Assembly (NCBI GenBank): GCA_017464425.1
Contig: JAFUDX010000029.1
Location: 1 to 56,797 of the forward strand
Reading direction: 5' to 3'
DNA: 56,797 nucleotides
From: Treponema sp.
Lineage (GTDB): Bacteria; Spirochaetota; Spirochaetia; Treponematales; Treponemataceae
The notes below the pieces were generated by a model. It saw only the letters and a list, made by a program, of their open reading frames with translations, was not told where the DNA came from and searched no databases. The stretch's first letter is position 1, and each line of letters begins with the position of its first letter. Positions 1-6,741 of this stretch are shown here, piece by piece. A program made the translations under genes and the position numbers.

Positions 1-99
1 GAAACAGCGCAGCGAATGCTTGCAACTCAACTTGGAACTATAGAGCAAATAGCTGACATCACACAATTGCCCCTCAGTGAAATTCAGCAGTTACGATAG
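1..99 (+). CDS. C-terminal tail of Rpn/PD-(D/E)XK family nuclease (partial)
   Basis: The window opens inside a rightward reading frame that gives 32 residues and stops at TAG 97-99. The tail contains RMLATQLGTIEQIADIT followed by LPLSEIQQLR. This is the usual end of Rpn-type recombination-promoting nucleases and related putative transposases: a short helix-turn-helix-like stretch of the form MLa-G-l-eeIae-TgLs-eEI--L. The catalytic PD-(D/E)XK domain lies outside the window, so the assignment rests on the tail alone. A hairpin followed by T residues at 203-239 would terminate its transcript. Confidence 0.55.
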   Translation, partial: ETAQRMLATQLGTIEQIADITQLPLSEIQQLR

Positions 100-202
100 T
101 TCCTCTATGCAATGACAGATAAAAACAAGTAAACCAAGCATCCTGCAGCCGGTTTTGTCTGTCCCTTCCTTCCCTAGTGAGTGTCGAAGAACTAGCAAAT
201 TG

Positions 203-239
203 AAAACGGAAAATTGAAAAATGAAATTTTTCCGTTTTT
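203..239 (+). terminator. Rho-independent terminator after the nuclease tail
   Basis: AAAACGGAAAA at 203-213 pairs with TTTTCCGTTTT at 228-238 and ends in T residues. The loop contains an AT-rich gaaaaatgaaa string that resembles a dispersed AT-rich repeat seen again at 30131-30160. Confidence 0.55.
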
Positions 240-277
240 CTGCTGTAGTCTAATCGCGACGGTGCGATACATTTCAC

Positions 278-306
278 TTGCCATAGTTACAAAAATATAG
301 TAAACT
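278..306 (+). promoter_or_regulatory. Predicted sigma-70 promoter of the type I toxin
   Basis: TTGCCA (278-283), a 17-bp spacer and TAAACT (301-306). Transcription would start near 313, giving a leader of about 80 nt before the toxin start at 393. The leader carries TTACCTCC (331-338), complementary to the toxin Shine-Dalgarno sequence. Confidence 0.5.
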
Positions 307-392
307 ATAGTCGCACCCGTGACAGGTGGACTTACCTCCGGCTCTTACCGGCTCTAGCAATAGGGTTGGAATACTTGAAAAGGAGGTAGCCG

Positions 393-497
393 ATGACGCT
401 TTACGAAATCATTTCGTTGGCATTCGATTGTGCCATGCTCATCATAGCTATAATTACTTACCTCCACAAAAAACAAGGAAAGGGAGTAAAAAAATAG
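393..497 (+). CDS. Holin-like type I toxin, 34 residues
   Basis: ATG 393 to TAG 495 encodes a 34-residue peptide. It has a short acidic start (MTLYEIISLAF), one hydrophobic helix (about residues 8-23, with CAMLIIAIITYL) and a basic tail (HKKQGKGVKK). This is the build of the putative holin-like toxin family (Hol_Tox, TxpA/BsrG/BsrE-like), whose members sit in the inner membrane and depolarise or damage it. A very strong Shine-Dalgarno, AAAGGAGGT (379-387), precedes the start. The SD can pair with TTACCTCC in the leader (331-338) and again inside the coding region (458-465), a common way of holding back type I toxins. An antisense transcript runs in from the right (see 488-675). The toxin is too short for ordinary gene callers. 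Family assignment is from length, topology and locus structure. Confidence 0.75.
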   Translation: MTLYEIISLAFDCAMLIIAIITYLHKKQGKGVKK

Positions 498-675
498 CCC
501 ATTCTGTCTGACACACAGAATAGGCTTGACGAGTTCGAAAGAACTCAAAAACTTAGTATGTGAGGTAATCCGCGTTGGAGCCCTTCGCAACACAGTTGCT
601 CGGAGACTCACTAAAAACAGTCCACTGGACTGTTTTTGCTCTGCTATGCAGAGCCGTTCGCTAGGTGTTCCTTCT
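488..675 (-). ncRNA. Predicted antisense antitoxin RNA (type I TA)
   Basis: A leftward promoter at 682-710 (TTGACT, 17 bp, TATCTT) would start an RNA near 675. It would end at a strong terminator read leftward: a 12-bp hairpin (496-507 with 515-526) followed by seven T residues, which are A 488-494 on the plus strand. The RNA, about 190 nt, covers the last codons and the whole 3' untranslated region of the toxin mRNA. The layout is the same as txpA/RatA and bsrE/SR5 in Bacillus. Ends are predictions only. Confidence 0.65.
613..637 (+). terminator. Terminator of the toxin mRNA
   Basis: A perfect 11-bp inverted repeat, AAAAACAGTCC / GGACTGTTTTT, with a 3-nt loop ends in T residues. A second small hairpin (GCTCTGC/GCAGAGC, 638-654) follows. 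It would end the toxin transcript about 120 nt past its stop codon, so the sense and antisense RNAs overlap by roughly 150 nt. Confidence 0.6.
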
Positions 676-681
676 TCCATT

Positions 682-710
682 AAGATAGCACACAATACCC
701 GTACAGTCAA
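682..710 (-). promoter_or_regulatory. Promoter of the antisense RNA
   Basis: Read on the minus strand: TTGACT (705-710), 17-bp spacer, TATCTT (682-687). It is a better match to consensus than the toxin promoter, as expected for an antitoxin RNA kept in excess. Confidence 0.65.
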
Positions 711-832
711 GTTTTTTGCACGCCTTTTCCAGCAACTAGCCTACCCTATTCCATCCCTAATTTTTTGCCGTGCATGAATCGGCACGGTGTGACGGTTGCA
801 GTACCCACACAGCAAAGTAATAACGACAAATT

Positions 833-1375
833 CTACAATTCCAACTTCCTGATAGCCATTTGCCAATTAAAATTATTTCCTATATTTATAAAGTTATCGG
901 GATTCATCTCAATAGTAAAATCAAGAGGAATCTGATTACTTCCATTTGTAGGCGCCGGGAGCTTATCCCGACTGGCAAATATGATATGCATCTCTCCATG
1001 AAGCCCCATACCTCCAAGAATCACACCGTTGGACGCATTTGTTTCATACTGAACGGAATGCAAACCGTCCGTAGCCACAATGCTAAAACTAAAATTTTGC
1101 AGTTCGGGCTCTCTAGCACCCATTTGACAAACATAGTTATTCGCATATTTCGCAACATCTCCAAACAAAGTTGTATATTCCAATTTTGGGTCAATACAGA
1201 CAGAAATTCGTTTATCCAACTTATCCGTTTCAAAATAGAAGAATACATGACCGTCCGCGAGAAGCCGAAATTGCAAGCAAACATCTTTGTCATATACTTG
1301 TAAACATGAAGATGTAAAAGTCGCAGGAACGGTAACTATTTCCACGCTTTTATTTGGTATATTCTTAACAGCCAT
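833..1375 (-). CDS. Hypothetical protein, 180 residues
   Basis: The product is a soluble-looking 180-residue protein starting MAVKNIPNKSV, with no signal peptide, membrane segment or motif I recognise. The start is supported by AGGAG 8 nt upstream (minus strand, about 1385-1390). It is rich in beta-strand-like alternating hydrophobic segments and has four Cys residues without metal-site spacing. It is the last of four leftward small genes (833-2692) that may form one accessory block. Function unknown. Confidence 0.6.
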   Translation of the reverse strand: MAVKNIPNKSVEIVTVPATFTSSCLQVYDKDVCLQFRLLADGHVFFYFETDKLDKRISVCIDPKLEYTTLFGDVAKYANNYVCQMGAREPELQNFSFSIVATDGLHSVQYETNASNGVILGGMGLHGEMHIIFASRDKLPAPTNGSNQIPLDFTIEMNPDNFINIGNNFNWQMAIRKLEL

Positions 1376-1477
1376 AAATAAATACTCCTAAAATGATAGT
1401 CTTTTTCCAAAAAATCCATACGGACTAGAAATCACCGAATCAGAACACCCACACGGCTAGGCGTATTGTATCCATAT

Positions 1478-1999
1478 TTAACCTGAAGAACCGCTGCCAA
1501 AAGATATACTAATTCCGTCTCCATAATGGTATCTAGCAATAAAATACATAATAAGCAAAAAAACTGAATACAAAACTGATGCCACTACACCAGCACACAC
1601 ATTACCCCAAAAACTCCCCCGTATTTTTTCCAATTTTTCTTCTTTTGCTTTAATGTTTTTTTCCTTTTTAGTAACAGCTTTCTCTTTGCGAGCCAATGTT
1701 TCTTCACGACTTTTCAACTCTGTATTTTTACGATTAATCATTTCATTGACAAATTGCTCCAAAAGCTTCGTTGCTTTAGTTCTATATAATTCGACCTGCT
1801 GAGGTAAACACTGACTATCCTGCCAAGTTTTCACATCTTTCTTTTGTTCTTCTTCACTAAGATTTTTGCCAGCCAAATCTTCCTTATATTCAATCTTGTT
1901 CTGCTTGTAGATGGTGTATGCAATCCTCCCCAAAAAATCGTTTGTACCATTTACTAATGCGGAATAAGGAAAATTATTTTTTTCTTCGGCTTTTTCCAT
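1478..1999 (-). CDS. Coiled-coil membrane-anchored protein
   Basis: I chose the ATG at 1999 (MEKAEEKNNF) because AGGA lies 8 nt upstream; in-frame starts at 2032 and 2008 would deepen the overlap with the upstream gene. The 173-residue product has a soluble N-terminal part, a charged Lys/Glu-rich coiled coil (about residues 85-130, with ARKEKAVTKKEKNIKAKEEK), one hydrophobic segment (about 136-156, ending FLLIMYFIARY) and a Gly/Ser-rich tail. It overlaps the 3' end of the gene before it by 26 nt, suggesting translational coupling. The topology fits a C-terminally anchored membrane protein. No family recognised. Confidence 0.6.
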   Translation of the reverse strand: MEKAEEKNNFPYSALVNGTNDFLGRIAYTIYKQNKIEYKEDLAGKNLSEEEQKKDVKTWQDSQCLPQQVELYRTKATKLLEQFVNEMINRKNTELKSREETLARKEKAVTKKEKNIKAKEEKLEKIRGSFWGNVCAGVVASVLYSVFLLIMYFIARYHYGDGISISFGSGSSG

Positions 2000-2162
2000 C
2001 TTTACCATCCTTGCATACCTGATACACTTCATTTATTTTTTCTGGCGTAAGCGTTACCGCATTTCGTTTTCTTCTTTTTAGTTTTCTCACCGCAAATGAC
2101 GAAGCGGCTAACGCGATTTCCGCAGCCGTCACATATGCAAGAATTTTATCGTTTTTTCTCAT
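1974..2162 (-). CDS. Small basic protein, 62 residues
   Basis: A 62-residue protein preceded by GAGGAG 10 nt before ATG. It starts MRKNDKILAY, has a short hydrophobic Ala-rich helix (about residues 10-25) and is then very basic (RKLKRRKRN), ending in KSRRKK. The basic stretch right after the helix suggests a membrane-associated or nucleic-acid-contacting peptide. It overlaps the next gene by 26 nt. Function unknown. Confidence 0.5.
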   Translation of the reverse strand: MRKNDKILAYVTAAEIALAASSFAVRKLKRRKRNAVTLTPEKINEVYQVCKDGKDGKSRRKK

Positions 2163-2218
2163 ATATCAGACTCCTCGCGCAGTGCACACAAAATGCTGTC
2201 ATAAAACAAATACGATTA

Positions 2219-2692
2219 TTAATCACACATCAATGACTGTTTTGCGCGAATAAGAACAGAATCTGCTTGCAATGTCAATTCTTCTCCATGTTTGCCATTG
2301 TGATGTCCGCACATAGGAACAACAAACCAACCGCTTACATCTGCAAGTTCAACATGAGCGCCGCACAGTTCTTTTTTTGATGAACACGGAACTGAAATTC
2401 TATCCTTTGTCTCGTCGGTCTCACAGAAATGCACTCTGCATGTGTTATGCTCCGCCTTTGTAAAATTCCCCCAATGCTGAATCCAAGCTCCACAATTTCC
2501 ACATTTTGGGGCTATTTTTGAAGAACCTGAGACATTTGTAACCAATGTAATTCGACACAGAACAATTTTTAAGACCTCGCCATCGCCATTGACCCAAACC
2601 TTATTTCCGTCATCCGCAACAAAGAAATACACATCATCGTTATTTTTGTCTACCGTGATTTTCTCACTTTTGTAGTTTGTTTGTATAGTCAT
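2219..2692 (-). CDS. Zinc-finger / HNH-like hypothetical protein
   Basis: The start is taken as MTIQTNYKSE (ATG at 2692) with GGGA 9 nt upstream; the frame is open to 2746, but that extension crosses a hairpin (2732-2760) that looks like a terminator. The C-terminal half has CGNC, then CGAHVEL and GWFVVPMCGHHN. This spacing recalls a treble-clef or HNH-like zinc finger found in small uncharacterised bacterial proteins. Catalytic residues cannot be assigned with confidence, so nuclease activity is only a possibility. Confidence 0.5.
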   Translation of the reverse strand: MTIQTNYKSEKITVDKNNDDVYFFVADDGNKVWVNGDGEVLKIVLCRITLVTNVSGSSKIAPKCGNCGAWIQHWGNFTKAEHNTCRVHFCETDETKDRISVPCSSKKELCGAHVELADVSGWFVVPMCGHHNGKHGEELTLQADSVLIRAKQSLMCD

Positions 2693-2731
2693 ACTATTGC
2701 TTCCCATTTCGTTAGTTTTCCGCCACGCGGA

Positions 2732-2818
2732 CTGACACATCGCCAATCCGCGTGATTTTTTACAAGCGGATTTGTTCGTGAACCGCGTTAGCGGTGAACA
2801 AATCCGCTTGTTTTTTGC
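2732..2818 (+). terminator. Two tandem hairpin terminators upstream of the silent cassette
   Basis: CACGCGGA/TCCGCGTG (2732-2755) is followed by ATTTTTT. Then CAAGCGGATTTGTTC (2763-2777) pairs with GAACAAATCCGCTTG (2798-2812), followed by TTTTTTG. Both are terminators when read rightward, yet no rightward gene precedes them. They lie directly before the promoterless rightward cassette at 2871-3369 and would shield it from read-through. Confidence 0.5.
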
Positions 2819-2870
2819 CGTAGTCCAATCGCTACGGCGCGATATGTGCTCTTTTTTGCCAGTTCACTTC

Positions 2871-2889
2871 CTATAAGGCGGCTTCTGTC
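2871..2889 (+). repeat. 19-bp inverted repeat, silent-cassette copy
   Basis: CTATAAGGCGGCTTCTGTC here is identical to the reverse complement of 3988-4006 inside the 920-residue lipoprotein gene. Both copies are read in the same codon phase (Y-K-A-A-S-V). Sequence on either side differs at once. This suggests a recombination site rather than residual homology. Confidence 0.7.
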
Positions 2890-3369
2890 GAGCTAGTCGG
2901 CTATCTGAACGACTGGGGAACACTGACAGACGGCAAACTTCCTGCTACAGTCAAAGATTCTGACAACAACGAAATCTTGACATTTACAGGTTGGTCTGGC
3001 AACTTGCAATCAGCGAGTAACGCAATTTCTGGCAAAGACATTGCTGGGGCAGATGTTTCGTACACAGAAGGTCTTTCGGTCGGTGGTGCTTCATCTGCCA
3101 CTCGTTACACAAAACTCGTCGTTCCAACTGGCAAGACCGCCAATGTATATGTCGCTTTTGTCACAGGTTCAAACAAAAACGCGCGTGGGTGCGGAATCGG
3201 AACTGAATCCAGCAGCTCAAAATTCGATACCGTCGCTTTGGTTCAAAACTCATCGACTTCGGCAATGAGCTACTTGACAACGGAGACTCCTCTTGCAGCC
3301 GGAACATATTACATAAATACGGACAACAACATTCGTATTTATGCAATTCAAGTGCAACTGTTGAAATAG
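2871..3369 (+). pseudogene. Promoterless C-terminal cassette of a surface lipoprotein
   Basis: An open frame of about 165 codons begins at the 19-bp repeat (YKAASV) and runs to TAG at 3367. It has no start signal: the frame is closed by TAG at 2821-2823 and has no ATG or Shine-Dalgarno before the repeat. The sequence (ELVGYLNDWGTLTDGK through AAGTYYINTDNNIRIY to the end) looks like the beta-sandwich C-terminal domain of the neighbouring lipoproteins, with the closing G-T-Y/N-I/I-Y-I pattern, but it differs from the 139-residue C-terminus now attached to the 920-residue protein. The clean open frame argues against simple decay. I read it as a silent alternative C-terminus that an inversion between 2871-2889 and 3988-4006 would join in frame to the expressed gene. 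Confidence 0.6.
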
Positions 3370-3404
3370 CGCATTTGGTTTCTGCCGTTTGAAATATCGC
3401 ACGG

Positions 3405-3563
3405 CAGATTGCCACACGGATTGGAAACGGCTAACGCCGTTTCTGGTCCTGACAAGCAGACTTGTTCGTGCCTAACGCCTGTCGTTATGGGCGTTATTCT
3501 TAACGGCACTCACTTTTCTACGGTGAAGCCCGTTAGGGCTGAACAAATCCGTGTGACGGCTCA
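3405..3563. repeat. Long imperfect palindrome between cassette and gene
   Basis: CCACACGGATT near 3413 pairs with AATCCGTGTGA near 3548, with nested arms such as AAACGG/CCGTTT and GGCGTTA/TAACGCC. It lies between the convergent cassette and lipoprotein gene and would act as a bidirectional terminator. A related element lies at 6463-6595, and the same GTCACACGGA arm recurs at 27119. Confidence 0.5.
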
Positions 3564-3567
3564 AGAA

Positions 3568-6330
3568 TTACTCAGTCAGCGTAATCTCGGTAATATTAAT
3601 TCCGTTTGTACCTCCGACTAAGTAAGTTCCTTTGCCAGCGATTGTCCATGTATCTGTGTACATTGTTTTTGTTTGAACATCGGATTGTTTTGTAACCGAT
3701 GTTGCTGTGCCAGTTCCTGTTGTGCCAGTCTTTGCACTAACAGACGATGTTCGGCTATCAGATGTACAGAACCATGTTATTTTGATAGTTGCAGAACTTT
3801 CAGAAACGGTCACTTCAATGTTTTTGCCAGAACTGGTTACTGCACCTCCCGTTTTAAAGTTCGGACATTCATTTTTTCCATCTTGTTTGGTTTTGTCTAG
3901 TTGAATAGCCGAACCGATAGTGAACTGGTCTGAAACCTTTAACTCGGTAGGTAATCCACTTGCATAAGTACTGGCGAGCAATGTGTAGACAGAAGCCGCC
4001 TTATAGACAGCATACAGCGTGGTAGCCGCTGAGAGCGTGACTTCCGCTCCGTCGTCATATTTCTTTTCGCCGCTTTCAGACTCAGCCCAGCCGTCGAATG
4101 CCTTTCCTGTCGGGGCGGTGATTCCGAGGCTTGCGAATGCGGTGAGCGCAGTTGCAGCTCCACTTTCAACGCTCTGCGTCGGAGCAGCCGCTCCATCAGC
4201 GAGCGTTCCGCTTCCTTTGTCGAACGTAATCGTCACATACGTTTTGCTTGAATCCAAAACCTGAACGCTTCCCGCTTCCGATGTGTATGTCTTTTCATCG
4301 ACCGTGTAGCTTACCGTGATTGCGTATGTGTCCGCCGCGGTGTCTGCTGATGTTGTCCAAGAAAGGCTTGGACCTGTTCCGATTTCTGCAGCCGCGGCAT
4401 TTTCAGCAGAGCCTGTCGCGTACCACTTGATTGCGGTATCTGCATCGACGGTTTCTTTTCCCTCAGTAGCGTCTCCCAAGTGTCCGTCAGCATAGACTTT
4501 CTGAGTGCTTGACTTAGACTTTACGAGAGTCTCTACATTAGAAACGGTTGCCGAAACAGCCTGTCCCTGCGTTACTGAGGAAGCAAGACCTGTGATTGTC
4601 GGAACATTGTAGGCAGCAGCAGTTCCGACGACGACATCATCCCCGTTTCCGTCCTTGCGAACGACTGCGCTTGTGTCAACGACTTCATCAGCAGCAACGA
4701 CCGTGATTCCGTAGATGTTCGCACCGTTTGCCTTGTCGGTTGATGTGATTGTCACATAGCCGTCTGCGTCGCCTGTCACGGTAACATATTTTGTGGAAAG
4801 GCTTACGACCGGATTCCATGTGACCGCCGTGCCAGCTCCAGTGAAGGTAAGGTTTGTCGCGCCGCTATTGGGAGCGTCTTTTATCGAGCCGCCGTCAACG
4901 CGAAGCACGACGCTAGTTCCCGCGCCAACTTTGAGTTTGAGAGAGACAATACCACTCTCCTGCTTGTTGTAAGAAAGACGGTTCGTCCACTTGTAGCCAG
5001 TACCTGCTGACTCATTATAATCATAAGTGACAAATCCGCTCGCATTGTATTTAACCTGCGCTTTTTTCTTTCCTTTGCTAACAACAAGTTTCCATGTATC
5101 ATCAGATGCAGACACTTCCTTAGCATCATCTGTTGTAGATGCAATATCCAAATCGGAAGTGCTTGTATTCCCCAACTGAGTACGCAATTCTGCCGCGTCA
5201 AACTTACTAAATAATGGCAGCACCTTCACCGTAAATGCCGCAGTTGCAGTTGCTGTCTCTGTTGAAGTCACAGTGATGCTGATTTCATCACCTGCGGTGC
5301 TGAGCGTTGTTGGAGCAACGGTGTATTCTTCAGCGGTGAGTACGCGTGTTTTTCCGCTTGTGAGCGTTGCAGTTACGACCAAGCCAGTCGTGTCGAGCGT
5401 GTCACCTTCATCATATTCAACTTTTGTCGGTTTTGTAGTAATTGCGATTGTCTTAACAGGATTTGCGATGACATTCACCTTATACTTCGTCGTGATTCCT
5501 GCTTTGTATGTAATCGTCAGTTCCTGGTCAGTTGCGGCTGCGCTTGAATCGAATCCGGTTACCATGTCGCTTGTAACGGCAACACCTGCTTTCGGCTCTC
5601 CCTCGCTGTAGGTCACTTTTACGGTCAAGCCAGTTACATCAAGTTCATCGCCGATGTAGTATTCGGTTTTGTGAGTCGTTGAGTCAACTTCAACACCCGT
5701 AACGGTGATGTCTTTGATAGTGACTTTGAAAGTCGTTGAGATGCTTTCGCCAAGTTTGAAAGTGACTTCCTGGTCTACGGCAGCCGCACTTGAATCAAAT
5801 CCCGTAACGCTTGCTCCTTCAAGAGCCTTAAACTCTTCGAGAGTCAAATCTTTTGCATCTCCGTCTGAGTATGTCGCGGTGATGGTGACAGCAAGTGCCT
5901 CGTCAATGGCATAGGTCGCAGTTGAGCCTTCTTTTACCGCAATCGCAGTGATTTTAGGATCTTCCGCTCCCGCTTCCACGACAGAAATATTAAATGTCGC
6001 CGTCTTTTTCTGATAAGTGACGGTGATTGCCTGCGTTTCTACAGCCGCGCTTGAATCGAATCCGCTGAAAGCGAACTTGTCTTTGTTTTCATCGTACGCA
6101 ACTTCGACATCTTTCTTGCCTTCAGTCCATTTTTCGGTGATGACAAGTCCTGCCGGGTCAAGAGCCTCATCGCCCACCGTGTACTGTGTCTTTGTCGGGT
6201 TCGTCTTGATTTCGATTTTGTCCAGAACAGGGTCGCTTCCCCCGTCGTCACCACCACAAGAGGTAAACACCCCAAGCCCAAGCATCGCGACCGCACCGAG
6301 CGTCGCAAATAATTTAGAAAATTTTTTCAT
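3568..6330 (-). CDS. Large Ig-like repeat surface lipoprotein
   Basis: A 920-residue lipoprotein with AAAGGA before ATG at 6330, signal peptide MKKFSKLFATLG and a lipobox ending FTSC25. Four Ig-like repeats follow (about residues 35-115, 123-205, 206-290, 291-372), three carrying the near-identical string GFDSSAA plus a D/E-Q. Then come a beta-sandwich region (about 375-550), another Ig-like domain (about 560-690), an InlB-type B-repeat/Flg_new module (about 695-775, with FDGWAESESGEKKYDDG) and a C-terminal domain (776-920). Such modules build surface adhesins; no ligand can be named. Residues 776-781 (YKAASV), at the junction of B-repeat and last domain, are encoded by the 19-bp repeat shared with the silent cassette at 2871. 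The last domain may therefore be exchangeable. Confidence 0.8.
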   Translation of the reverse strand: MKKFSKLFATLGAVAMLGLGVFTSCGGDDGGSDPVLDKIEIKTNPTKTQYTVGDEALDPAGLVITEKWTEGKKDVEVAYDENKDKFAFSGFDSSAAVETQAITVTYQKKTATFNISVVEAGAEDPKITAIAVKEGSTATYAIDEALAVTITATYSDGDAKDLTLEEFKALEGASVTGFDSSAAAVDQEVTFKLGESISTTFKVTIKDITVTGVEVDSTTHKTEYYIGDELDVTGLTVKVTYSEGEPKAGVAVTSDMVTGFDSSAAATDQELTITYKAGITTKYKVNVIANPVKTIAITTKPTKVEYDEGDTLDTTGLVVTATLTSGKTRVLTAEEYTVAPTTLSTAGDEISITVTSTETATATAAFTVKVLPLFSKFDAAELRTQLGNTSTSDLDIASTTDDAKEVSASDDTWKLVVSKGKKKAQVKYNASGFVTYDYNESAGTGYKWTNRLSYNKQESGIVSLKLKVGAGTSVVLRVDGGSIKDAPNSGATNLTFTGAGTAVTWNPVVSLSTKYVTVTGDADGYVTITSTDKANGANIYGITVVAADEVVDTSAVVRKDGNGDDVVVGTAAAYNVPTITGLASSVTQGQAVSATVSNVETLVKSKSSTQKVYADGHLGDATEGKETVDADTAIKWYATGSAENAAAAEIGTGPSLSWTTSADTAADTYAITVSYTVDEKTYTSEAGSVQVLDSSKTYVTITFDKGSGTLADGAAAPTQSVESGAATALTAFASLGITAPTGKAFDGWAESESGEKKYDDGAEVTLSAATTLYAVYKAASVYTLLASTYASGLPTELKVSDQFTIGSAIQLDKTKQDGKNECPNFKTGGAVTSSGKNIEVTVSESSATIKITWFCTSDSRTSSVSAKTGTTGTGTATSVTKQSDVQTKTMYTDTWTIAGKGTYLVGGTNGINITEITLTE
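3988..4006 (-). repeat. 19-bp inverted repeat, expressed-gene copy
   Basis: The copy of the cassette repeat within the lipoprotein gene, at the exact boundary between the InlB-type repeat and the C-terminal domain. With the copy at 2871-2889 it bounds about 1.1 kb holding two alternative C-terminal coding segments in opposite orientations. Confidence 0.7.
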
Positions 6331-6360
6331 TAGATTGTTCCTTTAATTTTTTGTAAAAAC

Positions 6361-6458
6361 AGAGAATGAAGGAGGGAGAAGTCTCTCCCTCGCTCCAACC
6401 GCTTCGCGTTTTCCGCTACCCTCTCGCCTAAGGGGCAAGCCCCTTAAAATCCCCAAAA
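6361..6458. repeat. Dispersed intergenic repeat, family R2, copy 1
   Basis: An element with the order GGAGGGAGA, CTCTCCCTCGC, CGCTTCGCG, CCGCTACCC and AGGGGCAAGCCCCTTAAAA. A second copy with the same order of blocks lies at 30160-30245. It sits upstream of the 920-residue lipoprotein gene. It encodes nothing I can identify. Confidence 0.55.
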
Positions 6459-6462
6459 TTGT

Positions 6463-6655
6463 CACACGGATGCGTTTGTGCGTAAGCACAAATGTCAATA
6501 ATTATCACTCATGCAAACGACACGAAGTGGCGTATTGGAAACGGCTAACGCCGTTTCTTTTTGTTTTAACAAACGGATTTGTTCAGCCCGTTGTGTCATT
6601 CCGAACTCGACCGCTTGCGTTGTCGCGGTCGTTTTGTTTCAGCATCTACACTATC
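6463..6655. repeat. Gene-free stretch of palindromic repeats
   Basis: Between the two lipoprotein genes lie a CACACGGAT-type palindrome related to 3405-3563 (including GGAAACGGCTAACGCCGTTTC, an exact hairpin at about 6537-6557) and a CATTCCGAACTCG...TTTCAGCATC element (6597-6646) that recurs at 23498-23550. No gene is visible. Read leftward, the hairpins may end the 321-residue lipoprotein transcript. Confidence 0.5.
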
Positions 6656-6741
6656 GCCATGATTTTGCGTAGCAAAATCGAATCCAAACAGGCACATCAA
6701 CGAATGTGCCTGGTGTGGCAACCTTTGGTTTGAGAGAAAAA

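Noticed and set aside
354..710. A 118-codon open frame on the minus strand across the toxin locus
   Set aside because: It overlaps the toxin, the antisense promoter and both terminators, has no ribosome-binding site, and its composition is that of non-coding DNA.
2977..3369. The silent cassette as a normal gene starting at TTG 2977
   Set aside because: There is no ribosome-binding site before this TTG, and the open frame continues upstream to the 19-bp repeat, where recognisable domain sequence begins.
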